DNA of 64,000 nt from Tropicibacter sp. R16_0 (GTDB lineage Bacteria > Pseudomonadota > Alphaproteobacteria > Rhodobacterales > Rhodobacteraceae). The notes under the pieces were generated by a model. It was not told the origin of the DNA, made no database searches, and saw nothing but the letters and a program-made list of their open reading frames with translations. Position 1 is the stretch's first letter; each line of letters begins with the position of its first letter. Positions 17,192 through 26,594 of this stretch are shown here, in pieces. The stretch lies in the NCBI RefSeq assembly GCF_017743935.1, contig NZ_JAGHRE010000007.1, forward strand, positions 1 to 64,000. The letters run 5' to 3'. The translations under genes were made by a program, and so were the position numbers.

Positions 17192-20056
17192 GTGTCCCTG
17201 TTCCTGATAGCAGCCTTACCGTTTCTAGGAGCGGTCTTTCCCGCTCTGCTGATCCGAGCCGGCCGCAACGCCTCGTCCGCCTCTGCCGGGGCAACGACAT
17301 TTCTGGCGCTGCTGGGGTTGCTGGTCAACGCCCCCGCCGTGTTTCGCGGAGAGGTCGTGACCGCACGGTTCGACTGGCTGCCCGGATTGGGATTGAACGC
17401 CAACTTCTACCTTGATGGATTGGGCTTTCTTTTTGCCGGGCTGATCCTGGGCATTGGCTTGCTGATCATCCTCTATGCGCGGTTCTACCTGTCGCGTGAG
17501 GATCCGATGGGGCAATTCTATACCTACCTTCTGCTCTTTCAGGGCGCGATGGTAGGGATCGTTCTGTCCGACAACATACTGCTTTTGTTGATTTTCTGGG
17601 AGCTCACCTCGCTCAGCTCGTTCCTGCTGATCGGCTATTGGAAGCACCTGCCCGCCGGGCGACAGGGCGCGCGGATGGCGTTGGCCGTGACCGGTTCAGG
17701 CGGATTGGCGATGATCGCCGGCATGCTGATCCTGGGCAATATCGTGGGCAGCTACGACCTGACCGTGATCTTGCAGAACAAAGAGCTGATCCAGGCCTCG
17801 CCCTATTACCTGCCCGCACTGATCCTGATCCTGATCGGGGCCTTCACCAAGTCGGCGCAGTTCCCGTTCCACTTCTGGCTGCCACACGCGATGGCCGCGC
17901 CAACGCCGGTATCGGCATATCTGCATTCTGCCACGATGGTGAAAGCAGGTCTCTTCCTGATGGCGCGCCTTTGGCCGGTTTTGGCCGGCACGGATGCCTG
18001 GTTCTACATTGTGGCCACAACTGGTCTTATCACCATGCTTCTGGGTGCGGTGATCGCCCTGTTCAAGGATGACCTCAAGGCGCTTTTGGCCTTTTCGACG
18101 GTCTCTCACCTAGGTCTGATCACCATGCTTCTGGGCTTTGGCACCAAGTTTGCGGCGGTGGTTGCGGTGTTCCACATCATCAACCACGCGACGTTCAAGG
18201 CCGCACTCTTTATGTCCGCAGGCATCGTTGATCACGAGGCACACACGCGCGACATCAAACGACTGGGCGGTTTGCGTCACCTGATGCCCGTGACCTTCAT
18301 CATCGCCACGGTGGCCTCGCTGTCGATGGCCGGTATCCCGCCGCTCAACGGCTTCTTGTCGAAAGAGATGATGCTGGATGCAGCGACGCAAACAACCTGG
18401 CTGAACTCACCCTACTTGGTGCCCGGCGTGGTGCTGGTTGCCGCGCTCTTTTCAGCCGCCTACTCCTTCCGCTACATCGCACATGTCTTTCTGGGACCGG
18501 TCCGCGATGACTATCCGGCGAAACCGCATGATCCGGGCGTCGGCATGTGGTTGGCACCTGCATTCCTGGTGACACTTGTGGTTCTGATCGGTCTGTTTTC
18601 CAACGCCATCGTGGGCCCGCTGGTCGCCGTTGCCTCTGGCGCGGTGATTGGTGGAGAGAAACTGCCCTATTACTCGCTCAAGATCTGGCACGGATTCAAT
18701 GCGGCGCTTTACATGTCCATCGTGGCCACCATCGGCGCTGTCATCCTTTTGGCAATGCACGGGCGGCTCGAGCGGATCTGGAACGCCCTGCCCCGGCCCG
18801 AGGCCAAGGTCATCTTTGATGCGGTCATTGGCTGCCTGACTGCCACCAGCCGCAAAATCACCGAAGGGCTGCACAACCGTTCGATGGCGCGGTATTCGGC
18901 GATCTTTGTGGTCTTTGTCGTCTCGCTGGCGGGCTATGGATATTACACCGGCACGGATTCTGTTCCGACACGCATCGGGATCGAGGCGGGCGTCATGCCC
19001 ATCATCGGCTGGATCTGTCTGATGGGGGCCACGATCTGTCTGGTGGTGTTCCATCACAACCGCTTTGTTTCGCTGGTGTTGGTGGGTGTCGTGGGTCTGA
19101 TCATCTCGATCGGGTTCAATTACTTGTCCGCGCCTGACCTGGCCCTGACGCAGATCTCGGTCGAGGTGGTGACGATCATCCTGCTCTTGTTGGCGCTGAA
19201 CTTCATGCCCAAGGAAACCCCGTGGGAGACCACCAACGAGCGCCGGTTCCGGGATGTGATCATTGCGGGCATTTCCGGTCTGGGTGTTGGCGGGCTGATC
19301 TATGCACTGATGATGCGCGATTTTGCTTTCCCGACGATCTCGGAATTCCATCTGGCGAACTCTTACAAGGGTGGCGGTGGCACCAATGTGGTCAACGTGA
19401 TCCTGGTGGACTTCAGGGGCTTTGATACCTTTGGCGAGATCATCGTTCTGGGGATCGCGGCGTTGGTGATCTATGCCCTGACCGAGGCAGTGCTCGGCAC
19501 CCGAGTGCGGGCCTATCTGCTGAACCGCAAACCGGACATGCCGCAGTCGGGTGATGCGCACCCGCTTATGATGGTGGTTGTCACACGCGTGATGATGCCG
19601 ATTGCCCTGATGGTGGCGGCCTATATCTTCTTCCGCGGTCACAACCTGCCCGGGGGTGGGTTCATCGCCGGTCTGATCGCCGCAATCGCATTTATCATGC
19701 AGTACATGGCCAGCGGGTTCAGCTGGGCTGCTGAACGGCAGAAAGTGTTCTATCACGGCATCATCGGCTCGGGCGTCTTGATCGCCGCGATCACCGGCAT
19801 GGGCGCCTGGCTGAACGGCAAGCCGTTCCTGACCAGCGACTTTGGCTACATCCATTGGCCACCGCTTGAGGAATTCGAATGGGCCACCGCCATGGGCTTT
19901 GACCTGGGCGTGTTCCTGGCCGTTGTGGGCGCGGTGATGCTGGCGCTGGAAAGCCTGTCGCGCTTTGCCTGGCAGCCGGGGATCGCGTCGGAACACGCGA
20001 TGGACATCAACCCCGCGCGCGACGACGAAGACACCGAAGAAAAGAAGGAGGTCTGA
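17192..20056 (+). CDS. mrpA: Monovalent cation/H+ antiporter subunit A fused to subunit B (MrpA-MrpB)
   Basis: The 954-residue polytopic protein is the large subunit of the Mrp Na+(K+)/H+ antiporter. The N-terminal two thirds are a NADH-dehydrogenase-like channel domain (SAQFPFHFWLPHAMAAPTPV, LLAFSTVSHLGLI, INHATFKAALFMSAGIVDHE). After the MrpA C-terminal helices, a MrpB (MnhB) domain occupies about residues 790-925 (TRVMMPIALMVAAYIFFRGH, NLPGGGFIAGLIAAIAF). The fusion is common in group 2 Mrp systems such as rhizobial PhaAB. GTG 17192 is preferred over TTG 17186 because GGAGG at 17180-17184 is seven bases upstream. The acidic tail ends just before mrpC. Confidence 0.93.
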   Translation: MSLFLIAALPFLGAVFPALLIRAGRNASSASAGATTFLALLGLLVNAPAVFRGEVVTARFDWLPGLGLNANFYLDGLGFLFAGLILGIGLLIILYARFYLSREDPMGQFYTYLLLFQGAMVGIVLSDNILLLLIFWELTSLSSFLLIGYWKHLPAGRQGARMALAVTGSGGLAMIAGMLILGNIVGSYDLTVILQNKELIQASPYYLPALILILIGAFTKSAQFPFHFWLPHAMAAPTPVSAYLHSATMVKAGLFLMARLWPVLAGTDAWFYIVATTGLITMLLGAVIALFKDDLKALLAFSTVSHLGLITMLLGFGTKFAAVVAVFHIINHATFKAALFMSAGIVDHEAHTRDIKRLGGLRHLMPVTFIIATVASLSMAGIPPLNGFLSKEMMLDAATQTTWLNSPYLVPGVVLVAALFSAAYSFRYIAHVFLGPVRDDYPAKPHDPGVGMWLAPAFLVTLVVLIGLFSNAIVGPLVAVASGAVIGGEKLPYYSLKIWHGFNAALYMSIVATIGAVILLAMHGRLERIWNALPRPEAKVIFDAVIGCLTATSRKITEGLHNRSMARYSAIFVVFVVSLAGYGYYTGTDSVPTRIGIEAGVMPIIGWICLMGATICLVVFHHNRFVSLVLVGVVGLIISIGFNYLSAPDLALTQISVEVVTIILLLLALNFMPKETPWETTNERRFRDVIIAGISGLGVGGLIYALMMRDFAFPTISEFHLANSYKGGGGTNVVNVILVDFRGFDTFGEIIVLGIAALVIYALTEAVLGTRVRAYLLNRKPDMPQSGDAHPLMMVVVTRVMMPIALMVAAYIFFRGHNLPGGGFIAGLIAAIAFIMQYMASGFSWAAERQKVFYHGIIGSGVLIAAITGMGAWLNGKPFLTSDFGYIHWPPLEEFEWATAMGFDLGVFLAVVGAVMLALESLSRFAWQPGIASEHAMDINPARDDEDTEEKKEV

Positions 20057-20057
20057 G

Positions 20058-20402
20058 ATGGAAATCCTTCTGGCCAGTGCTGTTGGAATGTTGACGGCTG
20101 CAGGGGTCTATCTGCTGCTTAGACGTCGCACATTCCCTGTGATCGTGGGGATTTCGCTGCTGTCCTATGCGGTGAACGTGTTCCTGTTCGCGACCGGACG
20201 GCTGGCATTGAACGCGCCACCCGTTTTGAACAAATACGCCGATGTGCCTTATACCGACCCGCTGCCGCAGGCACTGGTTCTGACGGCGATCGTGATCTCG
20301 TTCGGGATGACCGCCGTGGTCGTGATGATCGCGCTCAGCGCCTATCTGTCGTCGCAAAACGACCGCATCGACATGACCGAGAATACGGGGGACGACGTAT
20401 GA
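20058..20402 (+). CDS. mrpC: Mrp antiporter subunit C
   Basis: The 114-residue protein with three membrane helices resembles NuoK. GVYLLLRRRTFPVIVGISLL and DPLPQALVLTAIVISFGMTA (about residues 16-35 and 66-85) are typical for MrpC/MnhC. The ribosome site AAGGAGG at 20046-20052 overlaps the end of mrpA. The ATG start and acidic C-terminus match the family. The stop overlaps the start of mrpD (ATGA). All seven Mrp functions are needed together for antiport. Confidence 0.93.
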   Translation: MEILLASAVGMLTAAGVYLLLRRRTFPVIVGISLLSYAVNVFLFATGRLALNAPPVLNKYADVPYTDPLPQALVLTAIVISFGMTAVVVMIALSAYLSSQNDRIDMTENTGDDV

Positions 20403-21961
20403 GCCACCTGATTGTCGCCCCGATCGTGCTGCCAGCGGTGCTGGCGCCGTTCATCATCATGGTCCTGCGCCATCACCTGAGCCTCCAGCGGATCTTTTCC
20501 GTTGCCGGCACGGTCATGCTGTTGGCGATCTCGCTTGCTTTGCTTGGCATGACACTGGACGGCCAGGTGCACGTCTATGAGCTGGGCGATTGGCCCGCGC
20601 CCTTTGGCATTGTCATGGTGTTGGATCGTCTCTCGGCCCTGATGGTGCTGCTGACGGCGGTGCTGGCCATGGCCGTGGTGCTTTATTCCATCGGCTCGGG
20701 CTGGGACAACCGCGGGCGCCACTTCCATGCGCTGTTGCAATTCCAGCTCATGGGGGTTTGTGGTGCCTTCCTGACCGGCGACGCCTTCAACCTCTTTGTC
20801 TTCTTCGAGGTTCTGCTGATCGCCTCCTACGGGTTGATGATCCACGGCGGTGGCCCGCGCCGCTTGCGGGCGGGTGTGCAATATGTGGTCTACAACCTGC
20901 TTGGCTCGACCCTGTTCCTGTTTGCCCTTGGTACGCTCTATGCGGTGACCGGTACGCTGAACATGGCGGATCTGGCCGTGCGCGTGGGTGAGATGCCCGC
21001 AGATGACACCGCCCTGCTGCGCGTAGGGGCCGTGCTGCTGTTGCTGGTGTTCTGCGTCAAGGCCGCCGTGCTGCCGTTGCACTTCTGGCTGCCCACCAGC
21101 TACGCCAACGCGCCCCTTCCCGTTTCAGCGCTGTTTGCGATCATGACCAAGGTCGGCGCCTATTCGATCCTACGCATCTATACGCTGGTCTTTGGCCCCG
21201 AGGTCGAGGCTACCTCAGGTCTGGTGGGGGATTGGCTGCTGCCTGCGGCGATGCTGACGCTAATTGTCGGGTCCATCGGTATCCTGGGCACAAGGATCAT
21301 CAACCGCATGATCGCCTTTGGTGCCATCGCTTCGATGGGGACGTTGCTGATTTCCATCGCGCTCTTCACCCCCATCGGGACCAGCGCCGCGCTCTACTAC
21401 ACGATCCACTCGACCATCGCGACGGCGTTGCTGTTCCTGGTGGCCGATCAGGTGCGCGAGCGCCGTGGTATCCGCATCCGTTCACACAGCCCGATGCCAC
21501 AGGCCGGGTTGCTGGCAGGCCTCTTCTTTGTTGGGGCCATCGCCATGGCAGGGATGCCGCCGCTGTCGGGCTTTGTCGGCAAGCTGCTGGTCATGGATGC
21601 CGCCCGCCAAAGCACCGATTTCGGAATGATCTGGGCCGTGATCCTGATCAGTTCGTTCATCACGATCGTGGGTTTTGCCCGTTCAGGGTCGATCATCTTC
21701 TGGCGCAGCCACGACCCCGATTTCATCGACGCACCCGAACCCGTGGTCGAAATCGAAGGCACCGAAGACGAGCATGCCAAGGAGCCCGCACCAGAACCGC
21801 ACCCCGGCCTCGCATTCTCGGCGGTGTTCGGATTGGTTGCTCTGCTGGTGCTGCTCACGATCTTTGCCGGTCCGGTACTGGAATTCACGGACGAAACAGC
21901 CGCACAGCTTTTTGAGCCGTCCGGCTATATCGACGCTGTTTTGCATGGGGGACAGAAATGA
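20399..21961 (+). CDS. mrpD: Mrp antiporter subunit D
   Basis: The 520-residue membrane protein belongs to the NuoL/M/N-like proton channel family. FVFFEVLLIASYGLMIHGGG (residues about 137-156, with the conserved Glu), VKAAVLPLHFWLPTSYANAP and MAGMPPLSGFVGKLLVM are diagnostic. A charged loop around residues 450-465 precedes the last helix. It starts by ATGA overlap with mrpC and ends by ATGA overlap with mrpE. Together with MrpA it forms the ion-translocating core. Confidence 0.93.
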   Translation: MSHLIVAPIVLPAVLAPFIIMVLRHHLSLQRIFSVAGTVMLLAISLALLGMTLDGQVHVYELGDWPAPFGIVMVLDRLSALMVLLTAVLAMAVVLYSIGSGWDNRGRHFHALLQFQLMGVCGAFLTGDAFNLFVFFEVLLIASYGLMIHGGGPRRLRAGVQYVVYNLLGSTLFLFALGTLYAVTGTLNMADLAVRVGEMPADDTALLRVGAVLLLLVFCVKAAVLPLHFWLPTSYANAPLPVSALFAIMTKVGAYSILRIYTLVFGPEVEATSGLVGDWLLPAAMLTLIVGSIGILGTRIINRMIAFGAIASMGTLLISIALFTPIGTSAALYYTIHSTIATALLFLVADQVRERRGIRIRSHSPMPQAGLLAGLFFVGAIAMAGMPPLSGFVGKLLVMDAARQSTDFGMIWAVILISSFITIVGFARSGSIIFWRSHDPDFIDAPEPVVEIEGTEDEHAKEPAPEPHPGLAFSAVFGLVALLVLLTIFAGPVLEFTDETAAQLFEPSGYIDAVLHGGQK

Positions 21962-22455
21962 AAGTTCTACGTCGTATATTTCCCCACCCGCATCTGACCC
22001 TGCTTTTGACGCTGGTCTGGATGCTGCTGGCCAATTCGCTGTCGCTGAATTCGCTGGTGTTCGGCCTGTTTCTGGGCGTGGTGATCCCCTTTGTCACACA
22101 GCCCTATTGGCCCGACCAACCCAAGCTGCGCAATTGGCCGATGATCATCGAATACATCCTCGTGGTGCTCTACGACATCGTTGTTGCGAATATCGTCGTG
22201 GCCAAGATCATCCTCTTCAAGCGCGACCAGGACCGGCAACCCGCCTGGATCTGTGTTCCGCTGGAGCTGCGCACGCCCGAGGCCATCACGGTTCTGGCCG
22301 GCACCATCACCATGACCCCCGGCACGGTCACCGCTGATCTGTCGTCCGAGGGGCACAACCTGCTGGTCCATTGCTTGGACGCCCCCGACCCGGACGCCGT
22401 GCGGGACGAGATCAAACAGCGCTATGAACGCCGCCTGAAGGAGATTTTCGAATGA
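21958..22455 (+). CDS. mrpE: Mrp antiporter subunit E
   Basis: The 165-residue protein has two N-terminal membrane helices (HPHLTLLLTLVWMLLANSLS, LVFGLFLGVVIPFV) and a soluble C-terminal domain. Within this are TPEAITVLAGTITMTPGTVT and LLVHCLDAPD, standard MrpE/MnhE motifs. It is coupled by ATGA overlaps to mrpD and mrpF. Length is normal for the family. Confidence 0.92.
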   Translation: MKVLRRIFPHPHLTLLLTLVWMLLANSLSLNSLVFGLFLGVVIPFVTQPYWPDQPKLRNWPMIIEYILVVLYDIVVANIVVAKIILFKRDQDRQPAWICVPLELRTPEAITVLAGTITMTPGTVTADLSSEGHNLLVHCLDAPDPDAVRDEIKQRYERRLKEIFE

Positions 22456-22721
22456 TCACCTACGCAATCTACTTCACTTTCGCCTGTTTCGGCGCGGGCC
22501 TTTTGATGAACCTCTACAAGATCGCCACCGCCAAAGGCGTCGGCGACCGGGTTCTGGCGCTTGATACGATGGTGATCAACGCCATCGCGCTGATGATCCT
22601 TTATGGCCTTGCCTTGGGAACCGAGGTGTTTTTTGAGGCCGCCATGATCATCGCCATGCTGGGCTTTGTCTCAACCGTCGCATACGCGCGCTTTTTGTTG
22701 CGCGGCAACATCATCGAATAA
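22452..22721 (+). CDS. mrpF: Mrp antiporter subunit F
   Basis: The 89-residue protein has three membrane helices. KIATAKGVGDRVLALDTMVI near residues 19-38 is the conserved MrpF/MnhF segment with the D-R-x-x-A-L-D core. It is coupled to mrpE by an ATGA overlap and is followed after 13 bases by mrpG with an AAGGAGGGGGG ribosome site. Confidence 0.92.
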   Translation: MITYAIYFTFACFGAGLLMNLYKIATAKGVGDRVLALDTMVINAIALMILYGLALGTEVFFEAAMIIAMLGFVSTVAYARFLLRGNIIE

Positions 22722-22734
22722 GGAGGGGGGAGAC

Positions 22735-23127
22735 ATGGAAACCGCATTCGAAGCCCTCATCGCCTTTTTCCTGATCGTGTCTGGCATCTTCGGCTTTGTC
22801 GGCTCTTACGGCCTTTTGAAACTCAAGGATTCGATGTCGCGCCTGCATGCGCCCACCAAGGCGACAACGCTTGGCGTGGGCGGGGTGCTGCTGGCGTCAA
22901 TCTTTCACTCGATCGCCATCGAACATCACCTGTCGCTGCACGAGTTGCTCATCACGCTCTTCCTGTTCCTGACCGCCCCTGTGACGGCGCATTTCATCGC
23001 CAAGGCTCACATCCACATGAGCGAGACACCCGAGAGCTTGCCCGGCGCGGAACAAGACGGCATATGGGCCACTCATGATGTGCCTGTGGACGAAGAGACC
23101 GAAGGCGACAAGGATTCCAACGCCTGA
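22735..23127 (+). CDS. mrpG: Mrp antiporter subunit G
   Basis: The 130-residue protein has three membrane helices and the MrpG/MnhG signature KLKDSMSRLHAPTKATTLGV (about residues 30-49), then FLFLTAPVTAHFIAKAH. The C-terminal 30 residues are acidic and beyond the conserved core. ATG 22735 was chosen on the strong AAGGAGG site upstream. It closes the mrp operon. The selD fusion gene begins 15 bases later and may be cotranscribed, although no functional tie is evident. Confidence 0.92.
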   Translation: METAFEALIAFFLIVSGIFGFVGSYGLLKLKDSMSRLHAPTKATTLGVGGVLLASIFHSIAIEHHLSLHELLITLFLFLTAPVTAHFIAKAHIHMSETPESLPGAEQDGIWATHDVPVDEETEGDKDSNA

Positions 23128-23142
23128 CGCAAAGGCCAGCTG

Positions 23143-25299
23143 ATGCATAACCCGCCCCTGCCCTTGACCCGCGACCTGGTGCTGATTGGCGGGGGGCACA
23201 GCCATGCGCTGGTGCTGCGCAAATGGGGCATGTCGCCCCTGCCCGGCACGAGATTGACCCTTATCAATCCTGGTCCCACCGCGCCCTATTCGGGCATGCT
23301 GCCGGGGTTTGTTGCCGGTCACTATACGCGGGATGCTTTGGACATCGACCTGGTGCGCTTGGCGCGGTTTGCAGGCGCTCGGCTGGTGCTGGGCGCCGTA
23401 ACCGGCATGGATGCTGCCGCCAAAACGATATCGGTCGAAGGGCGCCCGCCGATTGCTTATGATGTGGCTTCGGTCAACGTCGGCATCACCTCTGACATGC
23501 CCGCTGTGCCCGGATTTGCCGAGCACGCGGTGCCTGCCAAACCTCTGGGGCCGTTTGCAGAAAAATGGTCTGCCTATCTGGCGGGCACCGGTCCTGCCCG
23601 CGTTGCCATCATCGGCGGTGGCGTTGCCGGGGCAGAGCTGGTCATGGCCATGGCACACGCGTTGAAATCGCGGGGGCGTCCGGCAGAAATTACCCTGGTC
23701 GATCAGGCCCAAGCGCTCAGCGCCACGGGCCCCAAGGCGGCCCGCATGATCCGCCAAGCCATGTCCGAGCTGAGCGTGACCCTGATTGAAAACACAGGCG
23801 TGGCCCAGATCAAACCGGCAAGTCTGGTTCTGAGTTCAGGGCAAGAGATCGAGGCAGATTTTATCACCGGCGCAGCCGGGGCCCGGCCCTATGATTGGAC
23901 CGCAAACTGTGGCCTGGACCTGCACGAGGGGTACATCTCGGTCGACGCTCACCTTTGTTCCAGCGATCCATCCGTCTTTGCCGCAGGTGATTGCGCGCAT
24001 TTGAGCCATGATCCCCGCCCAAAGGCTGGCGTCTATGCCGTGCGCGAGGCTCCGATCCTGCTCAACAATCTGCGCGCTGCCTTGGGTGTAGGCCGGTCAA
24101 AGACCTACAAGCCGCAACGAGATTACCTCAAACTGATCTCACTGGGCGGCAAATCTGCCCTGGCCGAACGGCTGGGCACCGCCGTTCAAGGCGGGTTGAT
24201 GTGGCGGTGGAAAGATCACATCGATCAGGCCTTTATGACCCGGTTTCGCGATCTGCCCACGATGCCACAACCTGAGCTGCCACGCGACCATGCTGACGGG
24301 TTGACCGAGGCGCTTGGCGACAAACCCATGTGCGGCGGCTGCGGGGCCAAGGTCGGGCGCGGCGCGCTGCGACAGGCGCTGGCACCCATGGTCCCGCGTC
24401 GCGCTGATGTCACCCCGTTGCCGGGGGATGACGCAGCGCTGTTGCAAACGGGCGCCCTGCAACAGGTGATGACCTCGGACCACCTGCGCAGCCTGACCGA
24501 CGACCCGGTGGTGATGACCCGCATTGCCGCGGTGCATGCCTTGGGCGACATCTGGGCCATGGGCGCCGAGCCGCAGGCCGCCACCGTCACACTGATCCTG
24601 CCACGATTGGCGCCAGCCCTGCAGCAGCGCACACTGGACGAGATCATGATGACGGCCAACCATGTGATCTCGGGGGCGGGCGCTGACATCGTCGGCGGGC
24701 ATACCTCGGTCGGGGATGAGTTGACCATCGGGTTCACCCTGACCGGCCTTTGCCCTCGCCCCCCGATCACCCTGAGCGGTGGCCAACCCGGTGACGTTCT
24801 CATCCTGACCAAGCTTATAGGCAGCGGCGTGATCATGGCCGCTGAAATGGCGGGACAGGCGCGTGGTGAATGGGTGGCCTCCGCGCTGGATCACATGACC
24901 CGGCCACAGGGCGAGGCCTCCGGCATCCTGAAAGTGGCGCATGCGATGACTGATGTCACAGGATTTGGCTTGGCAGGCCATTTGCAAGGCCTGGCCGAGG
25001 CTTCGGGTTGTGGAGCAGATCTGGACCTGAACGCCATTCCGATCTTGCCCGGTGCCGAGGCTCTGTCCGCCCAAGGTGTACGGTCAACGCTCTACCCCGA
25101 AAACCGCAGCCTGGCGCCCGAGCTTCCATCAGGTGGCAAGGCGGACCTTCTGTTTGATCCGCAAACCGCCGGAGGGCTGCTGGCCGCGGTACCGCGCGAC
25201 GCGGCTGACGGCCTGCTCACAGAACTGCATGACGCAGGATATCCGGCGGCGCGCATTGGGGTCCTGACCCAAGGCGCAGCACTGAACGTCATGGGCTGA
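23143..25299 (+). CDS. selD: Flavin-dependent pyridine nucleotide oxidoreductase fused to selenide, water dikinase (SelD)
   Basis: The 718-residue protein has two parts. Residues 1 to about 380 form an Ndh/sulfide-quinone-reductase-like flavoprotein: LVLIGGGHSHALVL (12-25) for FAD, VAIIGGGVAGAELV (154-167) for NAD(P), and VFAAGDCAH near 278. From about 390 a complete SelD domain follows; MCGGCGAKVG places the catalytic pair at Cys400 and Lys403 (equivalent to E. coli Cys17 and Lys20), with Ala where E. coli has the nonessential Cys19. TPLPGDDAAL and GGHTSVGDELTIG are further SelD motifs. SelD makes selenophosphate from selenide and ATP. The flavoprotein domain may reduce a selenium compound to selenide, which is inference. 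It converges on selU. Confidence 0.92.
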   Translation: MHNPPLPLTRDLVLIGGGHSHALVLRKWGMSPLPGTRLTLINPGPTAPYSGMLPGFVAGHYTRDALDIDLVRLARFAGARLVLGAVTGMDAAAKTISVEGRPPIAYDVASVNVGITSDMPAVPGFAEHAVPAKPLGPFAEKWSAYLAGTGPARVAIIGGGVAGAELVMAMAHALKSRGRPAEITLVDQAQALSATGPKAARMIRQAMSELSVTLIENTGVAQIKPASLVLSSGQEIEADFITGAAGARPYDWTANCGLDLHEGYISVDAHLCSSDPSVFAAGDCAHLSHDPRPKAGVYAVREAPILLNNLRAALGVGRSKTYKPQRDYLKLISLGGKSALAERLGTAVQGGLMWRWKDHIDQAFMTRFRDLPTMPQPELPRDHADGLTEALGDKPMCGGCGAKVGRGALRQALAPMVPRRADVTPLPGDDAALLQTGALQQVMTSDHLRSLTDDPVVMTRIAAVHALGDIWAMGAEPQAATVTLILPRLAPALQQRTLDEIMMTANHVISGAGADIVGGHTSVGDELTIGFTLTGLCPRPPITLSGGQPGDVLILTKLIGSGVIMAAEMAGQARGEWVASALDHMTRPQGEASGILKVAHAMTDVTGFGLAGHLQGLAEASGCGADLDLNAIPILPGAEALSAQGVRSTLYPENRSLAPELPSGGKADLLFDPQTAGGLLAAVPRDAADGLLTELHDAGYPAARIGVLTQGAALNVMG

Positions 25300-25341
25300 C
25301 CCCCTCGCCGTGATCGATACCATACAAGGGCAGCGTTATGC

Positions 25342-25421
25342 GGTGCCGCGCCGCGCGCAGCGCGGCGCCCGGCCCAACGGGAGGAGACGCCCCGACAGGG
25401 GTGCCGACGACGGGCGGGAGC
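25342..25421. repeat. Dispersed palindromic repeat, copy C (single type I module)
   Basis: It has a perfect hairpin GCGCCGCGC-gca-GCGCGGCGC, then the CCCGGCCCAACGGGAGGAG core, a GCCCC-gaca-GGGG(T) hairpin and terminal GACGGGCGGGAGC. It lies between the convergent selD and selU genes. It is in the opposite orientation to the left modules of copies A, B and D. Confidence 0.85.
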
Positions 25422-25449
25422 CCCCCGAGCCATCACGCGTCGCAAAGCA

Positions 25450-26520
25450 TCACGTCAGAGGCAACCGATGCAGCAGATCCTCGATCTGCACCGCCGCAGT
25501 TTCCAAACCGGGCCCGTCCAATCGACCGGCCTGAACCTGCCCGATCACCCGCGTATCATGGGCCTTGCGTGATTTCAGATACGCTGGGTCATAATGCTGC
25601 TCCATCAAGGCGCGTGTCACCCCGGCCTTGTCTCCAGCCGCGATCAACGCAAACCAGCCGTCGACAACGTCATGCCCGCGATGCTGCCGCAAATATCCCA
25701 ATCGCTGGCGCAGCCCCGTCGCATCCGACAGGACGTCGTCATAGGCCTGCACCAGGTATTCTGTCCGCGCCTCGATCGAGGCCTGCACCTCAATCCTGGG
25801 CGCCGCTTTCAAAACCGCCCACAGCGAAGGCGGCAGGATGCGCTCGCCGATCTTGCTGCTTTCCGCCTCGATCAACACAGGACGCGAAGGATCCAGCGCG
25901 CAAAGCGCTCCAGCTAAGGCGGATTCGAAGGCTTTCTGACTGGGCTGCCCGCCCGACATCGCCCCCAGCATCGAGCCGCGGTGGTTGGCCAGACCTTCAA
26001 GGTCCAGAACTTGGACGCCGCGCCCGCGCAACACGTGAAGCAGGTCGGTCTTTGCGGTTCCGGTAAACCCGTCGAGTGCCACCATCCGGTGTGGCAAAGG
26101 ATCATCATACAGATACCGGTTCACCAACCTGCGATAGGTGCGATAGCCGCCCTCAATCACCTCGGCCCGCCATCCGATCTGTTGCAACATCCAGGTGAAC
26201 GATCCCGACCGCTGACCGCCGCGCCAGCAATAGACCAGCGGACGCCATCCGCCCTCATGGTGGCTCAGGCTCTGCTCGATGGCGTTGGCCGCGTTGCGAA
26301 ACACCAATGCCGCCCCAAGTTTGCGCGCCAGAAACGGACTTTCCTGCACATAGATGGAGCCGACCCGCGCGCGCTCATCATTGTCCAGAACCGGCAGATT
26401 GATGGCGCCAGGCAGATGATCTTCGGCATGTTCGGCGGGACTGCGGACATCGATCACGGTATCGAAACCATGCGCATAAAGATCCGGCAGGGAAGCAAAT
26501 GAAATGGCCATGCCCAGCAT
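25450..26520 (-). CDS. selU: tRNA 2-selenouridine synthase (SelU/MnmH)
   Basis: The 356-residue enzyme exchanges sulfur for selenium in 2-thiouridine (wobble U34) of certain tRNAs via geranylated intermediates, using selenophosphate. The N-terminal rhodanese domain has VIDVRSPAEHAEDHLPGAIN and the active-site loop YCWRGGQRS (Cys98). A C-terminal P-loop domain has DGFTGTAKTDLL (near residues 150-161), in which Ala replaces the usual Gly before Lys. LEGLANHRGSMLG is the characteristic LexxAxHRGS segment. The start may be ATG 26520 or the in-frame ATG at 26511. Convergence with selD supports a selenouridine route; selA and selB are not in the window. Confidence 0.92.
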   Translation of the reverse strand: MLGMAISFASLPDLYAHGFDTVIDVRSPAEHAEDHLPGAINLPVLDNDERARVGSIYVQESPFLARKLGAALVFRNAANAIEQSLSHHEGGWRPLVYCWRGGQRSGSFTWMLQQIGWRAEVIEGGYRTYRRLVNRYLYDDPLPHRMVALDGFTGTAKTDLLHVLRGRGVQVLDLEGLANHRGSMLGAMSGGQPSQKAFESALAGALCALDPSRPVLIEAESSKIGERILPPSLWAVLKAAPRIEVQASIEARTEYLVQAYDDVLSDATGLRQRLGYLRQHRGHDVVDGWFALIAAGDKAGVTRALMEQHYDPAYLKSRKAHDTRVIGQVQAGRLDGPGLETAAVQIEDLLHRLPLT

Positions 26521-26594
26521 CTAACCGGCATGGTCGACAAGGAAAACCCTGTCGTGGGGTATCCAAGGTCGGGTGAGGCAACCCATACCTTGTC

